From the NCBI GenBank assembly GCA_964553795.1, contig CAZKMR010000014.1:1-64000 (forward strand): DNA of 64,000 nucleotides, read 5' to 3'. A program made the position numbers and the translations under genes. The notes beneath the pieces were generated by a model, which searched no databases, had not been told where the DNA came from, and was given only the letters and a program-made list of their open reading frames with translations. This DNA comes from JADLHS01 sp964553795 (GTDB lineage Bacteria; Verrucomicrobiota; Verrucomicrobiia; Limisphaerales; JADLHS01). Every line of letters starts with the position of its first letter. The stretch's first letter is position 1. Positions 15,218-23,592 of the stretch are shown here, one piece after another.

Positions 15218-16603
15218 TCAAAATTGGGGTTCACCCGGGATGACTGCGGTGCGATGCCGATCGGCTTCGCGGTGCAGATCGGTGACGATGGTCGGGTGAT
15301 TCGTGGCGACGTTGTAGTTTTCCGACGGGTCAGACGGTAAATGAAACAACAACGGCGGATCGTGTTTCACCGGCGGTTCAGGACTGTAACCATCGTGCGT
15401 GGTGAACTCGGCTTTGAAGTCGCCTTTGCGTATGGCGTAGAGTTGATCACCGTAATAGTAATGCACCACGTCGCGGGAACTTGACCCTGTGCCGAGCAAG
15501 AGCGCCGTTTGATCTGTGCCGTCCAGCGGTCGGTCTTTGGCAAGTGTTGCACCAGCGAGTTGCGCGCAGGTGGGAAGCAGATCGAGTGCGGAAGCGATTT
15601 CGCTTGTGACGCGACCGGGCTTGATTTTGCCGGGCCACCAGGCGATGGCAGGCACGCGATGACCGCCTTCCCACGTGCCGGCTTTGCCATCACGCAACAG
15701 GCCAGCCGAGCCGCCGTTCCATTTCATATTGAGCCACGGACCGTTGTCGCTCGTGAAAATGACCAGCGTTTTCTCCGCGAGGTTCAACCGTCGCAACGCC
15801 GCGAGAATTTCGCCGGTGCTCCAATCCAGTTCTTCCACCGTGTCGCCGTAACGTCCGCGCGCGCTTTCGCCGTGAAACTCTTTCGACGCAAACAGCGGCA
15901 CATGCGGAAACGTGTGCGGCAGATAAATGAAGAACGGCTTGGCCTGGTTCTCCTTGATAAAGCGAATCGCTTCCTCGGTGTAACGCCGCGTCAAAGTGGT
16001 TTGCTCCACGGGACGTTCGAAGATTTCCAGATTGCGCATCAGCGGGACATCGAAGTTTTTTGAACTCGGCGTCGAACTGAGCGATTCCGCGCGCCGCACC
16101 CGCGGGCCAACTGGATTCATGTCGTTGGAGTAAGGCAGACCGAAGAAATAATCGAAGCCGTGATTGTTTGGCAGAAATTCTGGTTTATCGCCGAGATGCC
16201 ATTTGCCAATACACGCGGTGGCGTAACCGGCGGACTTCAGGACTTCGGCGATGGTGATTTCGCTGGTCGGCAAACCGTTCGTGGCATTCGGATAAAGCAC
16301 GTGACGCTTCGGGCCGCCCGCCATGCCGCTGCGAATGGGATGCCGCCCAGTGAGCAACGCTGCGCGACTCGGCGTGCAGAGATTTGCGCCCGCGTAAAAA
16401 TCCGTGAAGCGCAATCCCTCCGCCGCCATGCGATCCAGATGCGGCGTGCGAATCGTTGGATGACCGTAGCAGCCTAAATCGCCGTAGCCCAGATCATCGG
16501 CCATGATGATGATGATGTTCGGACGCTCCGCCGCCGTCGCCGGAGCAAGAAAGCTCAGCCAGCCGCAAAGCAGCGCGGCGATCAGACAGCAGTTTCGTTT
16601 CAT
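15218..16603 (-). CDS. Secreted sulfatase (type I, CxPSR)
   Basis: 461 aa from the ATG at 16603, which overlaps the glpD stop (ATGA). A signal peptide is followed by the metal-binding start IIIIMADDLGYGD and the formylglycine motif CTPSR near residue 80, with GKWHLG and TSDNGPW later. Type I sulfatases hydrolyse sulfate esters after Cys is converted to formylglycine. The maturase is not in this window. Being translationally coupled to glpD is unusual and hints at a sulfated glycerol-type substrate, but that is inference. Confidence 0.92.
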   Translation of the reverse strand: MKRNCCLIAALLCGWLSFLAPATAAERPNIIIIMADDLGYGDLGCYGHPTIRTPHLDRMAAEGLRFTDFYAGANLCTPSRAALLTGRHPIRSGMAGGPKRHVLYPNATNGLPTSEITIAEVLKSAGYATACIGKWHLGDKPEFLPNNHGFDYFFGLPYSNDMNPVGPRVRRAESLSSTPSSKNFDVPLMRNLEIFERPVEQTTLTRRYTEEAIRFIKENQAKPFFIYLPHTFPHVPLFASKEFHGESARGRYGDTVEELDWSTGEILAALRRLNLAEKTLVIFTSDNGPWLNMKWNGGSAGLLRDGKAGTWEGGHRVPAIAWWPGKIKPGRVTSEIASALDLLPTCAQLAGATLAKDRPLDGTDQTALLLGTGSSSRDVVHYYYGDQLYAIRKGDFKAEFTTHDGYSPEPPVKHDPPLLFHLPSDPSENYNVATNHPTIVTDLHREADRHRTAVIPGEPQF

Positions 16604-18126
16604 CGTTTTGATTCGCAATACGCGGTTGAGCTTCGACCTTGGTTTGCGTTCGCAGTCGGAAGCGACGTCAGTTCGCGATAGCGCACGAGTTCCTCCGCCT
16701 GTTGCTCATCCGTCCAATCCAACAATTCAGCCATCCAATCAGCGACCTGTTCGGCTTTCTGGGCGGCGTCGCGATGGTAGTAGTGCCAACTGGTGCGGCG
16801 CAACATCACGTCGTCGAGATGCACCGCCCATTCATGGGTGCAGTAATGTTTCACCGCGTGGCGACTGAACGGCGGCGGCAACACGCCGCTGAAGCCGTTG
16901 ACTTCTTCGCGCGGCAACAAGGGTTCGCGCGCCGTGCGGCAGGGAAGGGTGGCGCGCGTCGCGAGGTTCAAGTCACCGACAATGCGATCCACCGTTTGCT
17001 CGGCCATCAAACGATACGTGGTGAGTTTACCGCCAGCGACGTCCCACCAATCGGGTTTCGGCGAGCGGATTTCGTGCGAGCGCGAAATGTCCGAAGGTTT
17101 CCCATTCGGATCGGCGACGAGCGGTCGCAAGCCTGCCCAACAACTGATGACATCGACGGATTGCAGTTCTGCGCCGGGGAAGAATTGATTGGTGATGCTC
17201 AACACATATTCGATGTCTGAAGCATCGGCGGAGACATGATTCAAGTCGCCGGCATAATCGGTGTCGGTCGTGCCGAGAATGGTTCGTTCGCCCCAGGGAA
17301 TCGCGAAGAGAATGCGTTTGCCTTCTGTCATTACCACTGTGTCAGGCACGGGCACACGTGCGCGGTCCACGACGACATGGATGCCTTTCGTGACGCGCAA
17401 CTTCACCGAACTATGCGATAAACCATCGGCCCACGGTCCGGTGGCGTTCACCACGGCTCGCGCGCGAACGGTAGCCGTTTCGTTCGTGAGCTGATCCTCG
17501 AGCTCGCATTCCCAGAATTCATTTCGCGTTGCGGATTGGAATCGCGCGTAGTTGAGCAATGTAGCGCCGTGTTGCTCCGCCGAGCGCAAGGTATCCAGCA
17601 CGAGACGAGCGTCATTCGTGAAACCGTCGAAGTAGCGCACGGCGCCATTGAGATTGCGCTGCGCGAGTCCCGGCACTTGCGTCTGCACATCAGCGCGACT
17701 CAGCCAGGTGGATTTGCCGAGATTGCGCCCGCCGCACAGCAGGTCATAGATCTTCACGCCGATCTTCAATTGCCACAGCACCCAATGTTTGTTGCCGCGA
17801 TACGTCGGAAAAATAAAGGGCAGGGGCGCGGCGAGATGCGGCGCGATTTGGTGAACGATGCCTTTTTCCAAGCTCGCTTCGCGCACGAGCCCGACGCGAC
17901 CTTGCGCGAGATAACGCAACCCGCCGTGCAATAACCGACTCGAGCGGCTGCTCGTGCCGAACGCGAAATCGCGTTGCTCAACCAGTCCGGTTTTCAAACC
18001 GCGCATTGCCGCATCGCGCGCAATGCCCGCGCCCACAATGCCGCCGCCGATGATGAGTACATCGAGAGGTGAATCGGTTAACGCTCTAAGCTTTCCCGCG
18101 CGGTTGCTGTCAGAAGACGGATGCAT
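16600..18126 (-). CDS. glpD: Glycerol-3-phosphate dehydrogenase (FAD-dependent)
   Basis: 508 aa, normal for GlpD. The FAD-binding motif is GGGIVGAGIARDAAMRG near residue 27. Family blocks TSSRSSRLLHGGLRYL, GVKIYDLL, TILGTTDTDY and WAGLRPLV are all intact, and the C-terminal GlpD domain is present. It oxidises glycerol 3-phosphate to dihydroxyacetone phosphate and passes electrons to quinone at the membrane. It starts 6 bp after the HAD phosphatase gene and overlaps the sulfatase start. Confidence 0.95.
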   Translation of the reverse strand: MHPSSDSNRAGKLRALTDSPLDVLIIGGGIVGAGIARDAAMRGLKTGLVEQRDFAFGTSSRSSRLLHGGLRYLAQGRVGLVREASLEKGIVHQIAPHLAAPLPFIFPTYRGNKHWVLWQLKIGVKIYDLLCGGRNLGKSTWLSRADVQTQVPGLAQRNLNGAVRYFDGFTNDARLVLDTLRSAEQHGATLLNYARFQSATRNEFWECELEDQLTNETATVRARAVVNATGPWADGLSHSSVKLRVTKGIHVVVDRARVPVPDTVVMTEGKRILFAIPWGERTILGTTDTDYAGDLNHVSADASDIEYVLSITNQFFPGAELQSVDVISCWAGLRPLVADPNGKPSDISRSHEIRSPKPDWWDVAGGKLTTYRLMAEQTVDRIVGDLNLATRATLPCRTAREPLLPREEVNGFSGVLPPPFSRHAVKHYCTHEWAVHLDDVMLRRTSWHYYHRDAAQKAEQVADWMAELLDWTDEQQAEELVRYRELTSLPTANANQGRSSTAYCESKR

Positions 18127-18132
18127 GGAGAA

Positions 18133-19014
18133 TTATTTCGCGCGCGGCGGCTGATGCGTGGCGCGCAATTGATCGCCGAATTCCGCGAGCGTGGGAACGA
18201 TGAGATCGGGCGGCGGGAGATGTTGATTGGCTTGTTCGCCGTTGGTTTCGCCAGTCAAGACGAGCACGCCAAAAGCACCGGCGCGATGCGCCATCGCCAC
18301 ATCGGTGTAAAGGCGGTCGCCCACCATCGCTAGTTCGTCGGCGCGCAAACTGTGTTTGTGCAAAATGCCGCGCAACATTGCGGGGTCGGGCTTGCCGAGC
18401 ACGGCCGTGGGTTTGCGGCCCGTGGCACTTTCCAACGCGGCGCAAATTGCGCCGCAATCCACGAGCACGGTCGGTTGATCCGTCGGACACACGCGATCGG
18501 GATTGGTGGCGAAATATGGTTTGCCTTGTTGAATCCACCACGCCGCGCGACAGAGGCGCGAGTAGGTGAGCGATAAATCGAATCCCACGACGACCGCATC
18601 GGGCTCGGAGTCCGGGCTGTCGGGCAACAATTCAAATCCGGCGGCAGTGAACGCTGCGCTCATGCTGTCCGTGCCGAGCACGAAGAGGCGTCGCAGTTTC
18701 GGAAACCGTTCGTGCAGGAATTCAATCGTGGCCTGCGTGGAGGTGTAGAGTTGCTCGGCGGTCGCAGCCACGCCCATGTTTTCCAAATGCGCGAGGTAAT
18801 CGGTGATGTTCTTTGACGGATTATTCGTGAGGAACGTGTAGCCGATATTTAATTCCTGGAGCAGCGCCAGAAACGGCGTCGTGCTGTCGAACAACGTACC
18901 GCCGCTGTAAATCGTGCCGTCCATGTCGAGGGCGACGTGGCGGATGCACCGGAGTTGCGCGAGTGAAGCGGAAGACTTGCTTTGCGCCACCAGCGTGGAA
19001 TCAGAGTTTGTCAT
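18133..19014 (-). CDS. HAD-IIA family phosphatase (NagD/AraL-like)
   Basis: 293 aa from the ATG at 19014 (a TTG at 19056 is the alternative). HAD motifs are in order: DMDGTIYSG, TNNPSK, GKPDPAM and GDRLYTDV. The cap type fits NagD, AraL and phosphoglycolate/glycerol-3-phosphate phosphatases. As first gene of the glpD unit it may dephosphorylate glycerol 3-phosphate or remove a related toxic sugar phosphate. Substrate specificity in this family cannot be read from sequence. Confidence 0.9.
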   Translation of the reverse strand: MTNSDSTLVAQSKSSASLAQLRCIRHVALDMDGTIYSGGTLFDSTTPFLALLQELNIGYTFLTNNPSKNITDYLAHLENMGVAATAEQLYTSTQATIEFLHERFPKLRRLFVLGTDSMSAAFTAAGFELLPDSPDSEPDAVVVGFDLSLTYSRLCRAAWWIQQGKPYFATNPDRVCPTDQPTVLVDCGAICAALESATGRKPTAVLGKPDPAMLRGILHKHSLRADELAMVGDRLYTDVAMAHRAGAFGVLVLTGETNGEQANQHLPPPDLIVPTLAEFGDQLRATHQPPRAK

Positions 19015-19099
19015 CAAATCTTTTTCCGAAAGTTTCGGACTAGCCAAGCGCGGCAACAGCGAATCACTGTTGCCGCGCCGGATTCATATTTCTTTGTAA

Positions 19100-21298
19100 T
19101 TATTGTTCCAGACGGAAGAACTGCGTTCCCGTTGCCGGGAGTGTGACAACATTCTGGTTGCCTTCAACCGTCAAAGTGCCGCCTGCGTCGCCCCAAACGG
19201 CAGGCGCCAAACTCGTGGTGCTCTTGAGCGTGAAACCCGTAGCGCTCGTGGGCCAGGAAACGCGGACATTGCCGCCGACGAGTTCGATGGCGAGGCTTGG
19301 CGCGACCGGCGCCACGATGACGGTGCCCCGGAGCGAAGGTCCGGCAACCCGGCCCAATGCTACAGTGTTGCTATCGGCCGTGCTGGCATTGCCCCAGGCG
19401 TAGAGTCGGAAAGTGACCGTTGCCGGGCCGACGAGGTTTTGCAAAGCAGGAATGGCGGCCAAGTCAATCAGCGGAATGGGATCGCCAACTGAAGTAGTGG
19501 CGTTGGGTCGGCCGGGAACATCTTGAATCATCCAAGCATAAGGCGCCACGCTCGCGGGGGAAGTTCCACTGGTGCGACCCAAGTAGGTGAACGAGCTTTG
19601 CGACCACTCCAAGGCAGACCAGATTGGACCTTGCGGTTCAACGGTGGTTCCCGGCGTCGCGAAACCGTCGAGACTGTATTGCAGTTGATAATTCATCGGC
19701 GCGGCTACGGCTGACCGGCGCAACGTTGCGGTGAACGTGGCCAAGGATAGCGTCGCGCCGGGAGTTACGGTTACGGAGAATTCAAAATAATCGCCGCGGG
19801 CGATCGCATTGGCCAGCGACGGGGTGGAGGGATTGTTCGTGGAATTCGGACTGTTCCAGCCGCTGGCCGAGAACCCGCGGGTCAGGTTGAATGGGACCAG
19901 GCCTGGACCGCGTGTGAGGTCGGCGGCGGTCAAACCGGAAGCGACGGTCGTCGCCGGAGCGGAAGCCACGGGCGAGTTGGGAATCGCATTGAGGTCGTAA
20001 TACACCACTTCATTCGGCAGCAGTTGGACGCTGAAGTTCGTCGTCGCGACCCAAACGCCGCTTGTGACTGAGAGCGAAATTACCGTGTCGCCGATGGCGT
20101 TCATGACCGGCGTAATTTCGATGGCGTAGTTCGTGCCGGTATCGCTGATGACGATGCCACTGTTATTGACGACACTTGGATCGGATGAAGTAGCGCCAAA
20201 GGTCCAGCTCGCGGGATTGCCCGGAAGATTGAACACTTGAAAGAAATTGGTGACCGGCACATCCCAGCTCGTCTGTTGTCCCGGGATTTGTGAAAGCGTG
20301 GGAATTGTTACGGTCAATTCAAAGCTGGCTTCCGTCATTTTGCCACCCGCATCCACGGCGCGAATCGTGATGATGGCCGTCCCGACCTGGCCGGGCTCGG
20401 GCGCGGCAACAATGGTGCGGTTTTCGTCCGAGCCGCCAATCAACAGGGAATTGACCAGGGTCGGATTGGAGGAACTCGCGGACAGCACAAGACTGCCAGC
20501 GGCGGTTTCGGCGTCCGAGACGGTGAATGCCAACGGCGCCGTCGGTTCGCCCATCAATGTCAATTGGTCGGCAATGGCGGAAACCTGTGGCCACTGATTG
20601 CCTGGATTCAAATCCGTGCCCGTAAACGTGACCATGTCGAGCCAGAGGGTGCCGTTCACGCTGTAACTGGAGGTGGAACGATTGGCGACGTAGGCGTTGG
20701 TGCCCGAACCAGTGGCGGTGGATTCAAATTCCGACACCAACCGAACGGCGAAGTCGGGGTTGTCATTGACGCCCGGGATGGCGCTGAAATCTGCGCTCAA
20801 GCCAATTTGCCAGGGAGGCGTGCTGGTCATGTCGCCGGAATCAACCGCGGTCACCACCGTGCTGTGGTCGAGCCAGTCGGTGCCGTTGATGGTGTATTGC
20901 ACGCGCCAATACTTGCTGGCGGTGGCACTGTTCTCCTGATCCCACATCATGAAGATGCTGCCGTAACCAGAGGTGTTGACGCGGAAAATGGCACCAGCGG
21001 TTTTGTTGGCTTCGTCGGCGTTGGGAAATCCGCCCGAACCACTGACGGAGCCCAGTCGCCATTGAGAGTTGTCTAATGTGTCTGGATCGCTTGAAGTGCC
21101 GCCCGCCACACTCCCAAATTGGGTGGCAACACCTGCGATAGTTTGTGCGGGATTTCCGCTACCGACGTTCGGTCTCGCACTGCCCGTCGCGGCAGTAAAA
21201 TCGAGCGTCGAACTGTTAAAGTTCCATTGTTTGATGGTTTGCGCGTGGGCGGTGAGGCCTAGCAGGCTGGTAACCAGTATTGCGGCGGTCAGTTTCAT
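19100..21298 (-). CDS. Large secreted adhesin-like protein
   Basis: 732 aa with a signal peptide. Residues 20-190 are a beta-sandwich-like domain that matches the N-terminus of the protein at 23593-25314 (shared core NTASKY/SATASKY, QYT-NGTD, DH). Ig-like or cadherin-like repeats fill the middle (DAETAAGSLVLSASSSNPTL). The C-terminus ends in a short module with W and a final FFRLEQ, a tail seen on many secreted verrucomicrobial proteins. No catalytic motif is visible. It is likely a surface or matrix protein. Confidence 0.75.
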   Translation of the reverse strand: MKLTAAILVTSLLGLTAHAQTIKQWNFNSSTLDFTAATGSARPNVGSGNPAQTIAGVATQFGSVAGGTSSDPDTLDNSQWRLGSVSGSGGFPNADEANKTAGAIFRVNTSGYGSIFMMWDQENSATASKYWRVQYTINGTDWLDHSTVVTAVDSGDMTSTPPWQIGLSADFSAIPGVNDNPDFAVRLVSEFESTATGSGTNAYVANRSTSSYSVNGTLWLDMVTFTGTDLNPGNQWPQVSAIADQLTLMGEPTAPLAFTVSDAETAAGSLVLSASSSNPTLVNSLLIGGSDENRTIVAAPEPGQVGTAIITIRAVDAGGKMTEASFELTVTIPTLSQIPGQQTSWDVPVTNFFQVFNLPGNPASWTFGATSSDPSVVNNSGIVISDTGTNYAIEITPVMNAIGDTVISLSVTSGVWVATTNFSVQLLPNEVVYYDLNAIPNSPVASAPATTVASGLTAADLTRGPGLVPFNLTRGFSASGWNSPNSTNNPSTPSLANAIARGDYFEFSVTVTPGATLSLATFTATLRRSAVAAPMNYQLQYSLDGFATPGTTVEPQGPIWSALEWSQSSFTYLGRTSGTSPASVAPYAWMIQDVPGRPNATTSVGDPIPLIDLAAIPALQNLVGPATVTFRLYAWGNASTADSNTVALGRVAGPSLRGTVIVAPVAPSLAIELVGGNVRVSWPTSATGFTLKSTTSLAPAVWGDAGGTLTVEGNQNVVTLPATGTQFFRLEQ

Positions 21299-21352
21299 GT
21301 TCGTTTTACTCTTGGGTTGTGATTTTGTGAAAATTCGGAGCAGTGCGGAGAA

Positions 21353-22201
21353 TCAAGGCGAGTTGGCGCGGGATGTTCCTTGGGACAGATTGTAGGTATC
21401 AATCCAATTGACTCGCTTGATCCAACGCGCGTGTCCATCGGTGAAGCTCATCAAGCTGCCTTCTTTGCCATGATTATCTTCGGGATCGGGATAGTTGTGG
21501 TTGTTTGGCAAGCTGGAATTGATCGGATCGCGCGTGCCTGAGTCAGCATCCATGATCAAAAAGACATCTGAGGTCGAGAGACGGCGATTGGGAAAGTAGG
21601 GATGATTTGCCCGCATCACGAAACTGTTGATGCGCTTCTCGGTTTTTTTGGGATTGGCAATTCCAGTGCCGGTAAACAATCCGAACACTTCGTAACTCAG
21701 CCCATAAAAGTTGGGTGATTTGGCGAGGGACAATAAATCACCCAGAATATTTTCGCCCGTCGCGGCCTTGGGAATGGTGTAGGTGGTTCGGATACTGTGT
21801 TTGGGCGCTGCCGGACAGTTGAAGGACTTCAGGTTGCTGATGTAACGAGGATAGAGGTACGAGAGGTCGTCATCTGCCGCACCGCGATCGGCATCAGGTG
21901 GCGGAGTTCGCGAGGGATCGGCCACCCAGGTAGGCGCGGTAAAATGGCCATCGTAATCTGAGGCATACATGTGACTGGCCAGGGCGAATTGCTTGTGATT
22001 GTTCAAGCAACTGATGCGATGCGCTTTGGATTTTGCCTTGGATAAGGCGGGCAGAAGCATCGCGGCCAGAATTGCGATGATGGCAATCACCACCAATAAT
22101 TCAATGAGGGTAAAAGCGCCCCCCGCTCGCGGCGGGTACGATCGAAGCAAGGGCAATGGATTGCGGTCACGCGAGACAGAGGGCGATTTCATTAGGATCA
22201 T
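21353..22201 (-). CDS. Pseudopilin-like protein with prepilin N-terminal cleavage motif
   Basis: 282 aa. A type IV prepilin signal FTLIELLVVIAIIAIL lies near residue 30, with the Glu at +5 after the cleavage site. The globular part (SCLNNHKQFALASHMYASDY) and the late TDGHARWIKR match the widespread planctomycete/verrucomicrobial prepilin-type family. These are inner-membrane, pseudopilin-like proteins of unclear job and often occur in many copies per genome. It lies between two secreted-protein genes. Confidence 0.88.
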   Translation of the reverse strand: MILMKSPSVSRDRNPLPLLRSYPPRAGGAFTLIELLVVIAIIAILAAMLLPALSKAKSKAHRISCLNNHKQFALASHMYASDYDGHFTAPTWVADPSRTPPPDADRGAADDDLSYLYPRYISNLKSFNCPAAPKHSIRTTYTIPKAATGENILGDLLSLAKSPNFYGLSYEVFGLFTGTGIANPKKTEKRINSFVMRANHPYFPNRRLSTSDVFLIMDADSGTRDPINSSLPNNHNYPDPEDNHGKEGSLMSFTDGHARWIKRVNWIDTYNLSQGTSRANSP

Positions 22202-22216
22202 TGCGGTTTGAGCTGG

Positions 22217-23140
22217 TCAATTGTTGCGTTGGGCGGAGCGGCGGAACGCCATCGTGGCGCCGCCAAGAATCAGCAAAGTGAGTGCGGTGGGCTCGGGCAC
22301 GGGATTAGCGCCGCCGAAGACCATGTCAGGCAGCTTGAGTCCCTCGTACCCGGCATCGCTTGCCGAGGCGAAGGTGATGTTGAGTGGATCGCTCGCCGAG
22401 CCATTCAGGATTGCGCCAAACCAATCGGCGGCGGTCGAACCGGTGGAATCGCCGCGCCGCCCCACATAAAATGCGCCGGCGCTGGTCGGTGGCGTTCCCG
22501 GGACATCAACGATGTTGCCGTATGCGCTGCTGCCCAGGCCACCGACGCGAAGCGTGATCGCACCATAAGAATAGTCGGTGGCCGCTCCGGTGGCGGCGTC
22601 CATGATGCCAACAGAATCCGCAATCGTCCAACCGCTCGGCAACTCGAGCACGCCGTCATTATCGGAATCAAGATCCGTGGTGAGAGTGGGGGCGGTGCCC
22701 AAACCGATATTCACCAGCAACATCGTCGTTGCCGAGTTTTCGAGGTCCACTTGGGTGCCGTCGCCACTGTGACCGACGGTGCTCGCGCCGGTGAGTCCCC
22801 AGCCGGTGCCGGAAGTGTTTTCCAGCACGGTCGCTCCAGCCGTCACAGTTGTGTACTGGCTGGCAGCCTGGCGGGCGAAAAGATAGCCATTGGCACCCAA
22901 CGAAAATGTGCCGAGGTCGAAAAACTGATTGATGTCGCCGCGACCGGTCGTGCCCTGTCCTTCGACACTGATGAAGTAATAGCCGGCGAGTGACAGGTTT
23001 GGCGTGCCACGCAACTCGAAGTATTCGTTGCCGGTGTCGGAGCCGTTCGGATTGGTCAGGACTTCATTGATCCAGACTTGAGCGCTGGCGGCGCTGGTGA
23101 AGGCAGCCAAGCCGATTAACGTGTTAATGAGGGGTTTCAT
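22217..23140 (-). CDS. PEP-CTERM sorted surface protein
   Basis: 307 aa with an N-terminal signal peptide. The C-terminus is VPEPTALTLLILGGATM followed by FRRSAQRNN, a textbook PEP-CTERM tail (VPEP, hydrophobic helix, Arg-rich end) recognised by exosortase. The body starts like a lamin-tail/LTD domain (VWINEVLTNPNGSDTGNEYFEL). The protein is expected to be exported and processed at the cell envelope. No exosortase gene is in the window. Confidence 0.92.
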   Translation of the reverse strand: MKPLINTLIGLAAFTSAASAQVWINEVLTNPNGSDTGNEYFELRGTPNLSLAGYYFISVEGQGTTGRGDINQFFDLGTFSLGANGYLFARQAASQYTTVTAGATVLENTSGTGWGLTGASTVGHSGDGTQVDLENSATTMLLVNIGLGTAPTLTTDLDSDNDGVLELPSGWTIADSVGIMDAATGAATDYSYGAITLRVGGLGSSAYGNIVDVPGTPPTSAGAFYVGRRGDSTGSTAADWFGAILNGSASDPLNITFASASDAGYEGLKLPDMVFGGANPVPEPTALTLLILGGATMAFRRSAQRNN

Positions 23141-23592
23141 ACGGTTCTGATGTTTTGGTTTGATTCAACGCACTAACCTACTGGCCGACCCGCAACGGGC
23201 TGACCGTTTCCAGTCTTGAGAAACTAAATGAGGGAATCAACGGCCAGAAAGTGACGATTCGGAAACGGCTGTAACGCGATTGTAACATCTGATAATCAGT
23301 TATTTATGGTATAGCAAGCGAGTGACATGGCCGAGCAGGACGATTGACGACTCGATGTCAGTGGCTTGTGGTGTTAACGCACTAAGTAAAACGGATGCGC
23401 TCATTCTGTCAATAGTTTTTATGAATAATGTTATTCGCGTGCCGAGTTATGGGATTGGTTCACTGTACGAATTATTGCGATAAATTGCTTCATTCTTGAT
23501 TTTTGCGGTGAGGATTTCAGTTGACGCTGCGACGGAATCGTAAATCTTAGTGCGTCAACAACCCGCTGCCAAAACGCTAACTTTTTACCAAA
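23141..23592. promoter_or_regulatory. 452-bp intergenic region with three TTAGTGCGT-type motifs
   Basis: This AT-richer divergent promoter region serves the PEP-CTERM gene (minus) and the EEP-fusion gene (plus). Motifs are at 23165-23176 (minus strand TTAGTGCGTTGA), 23374-23385 (minus strand TTAGTGCGTTAA) and 23547-23558 (plus strand TTAGTGCGTCAA). The core TTA-nn-GC-nn-TAA is an imperfect palindrome typical of operator sites. I see no ORF or RNA gene here. Confidence 0.5.
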
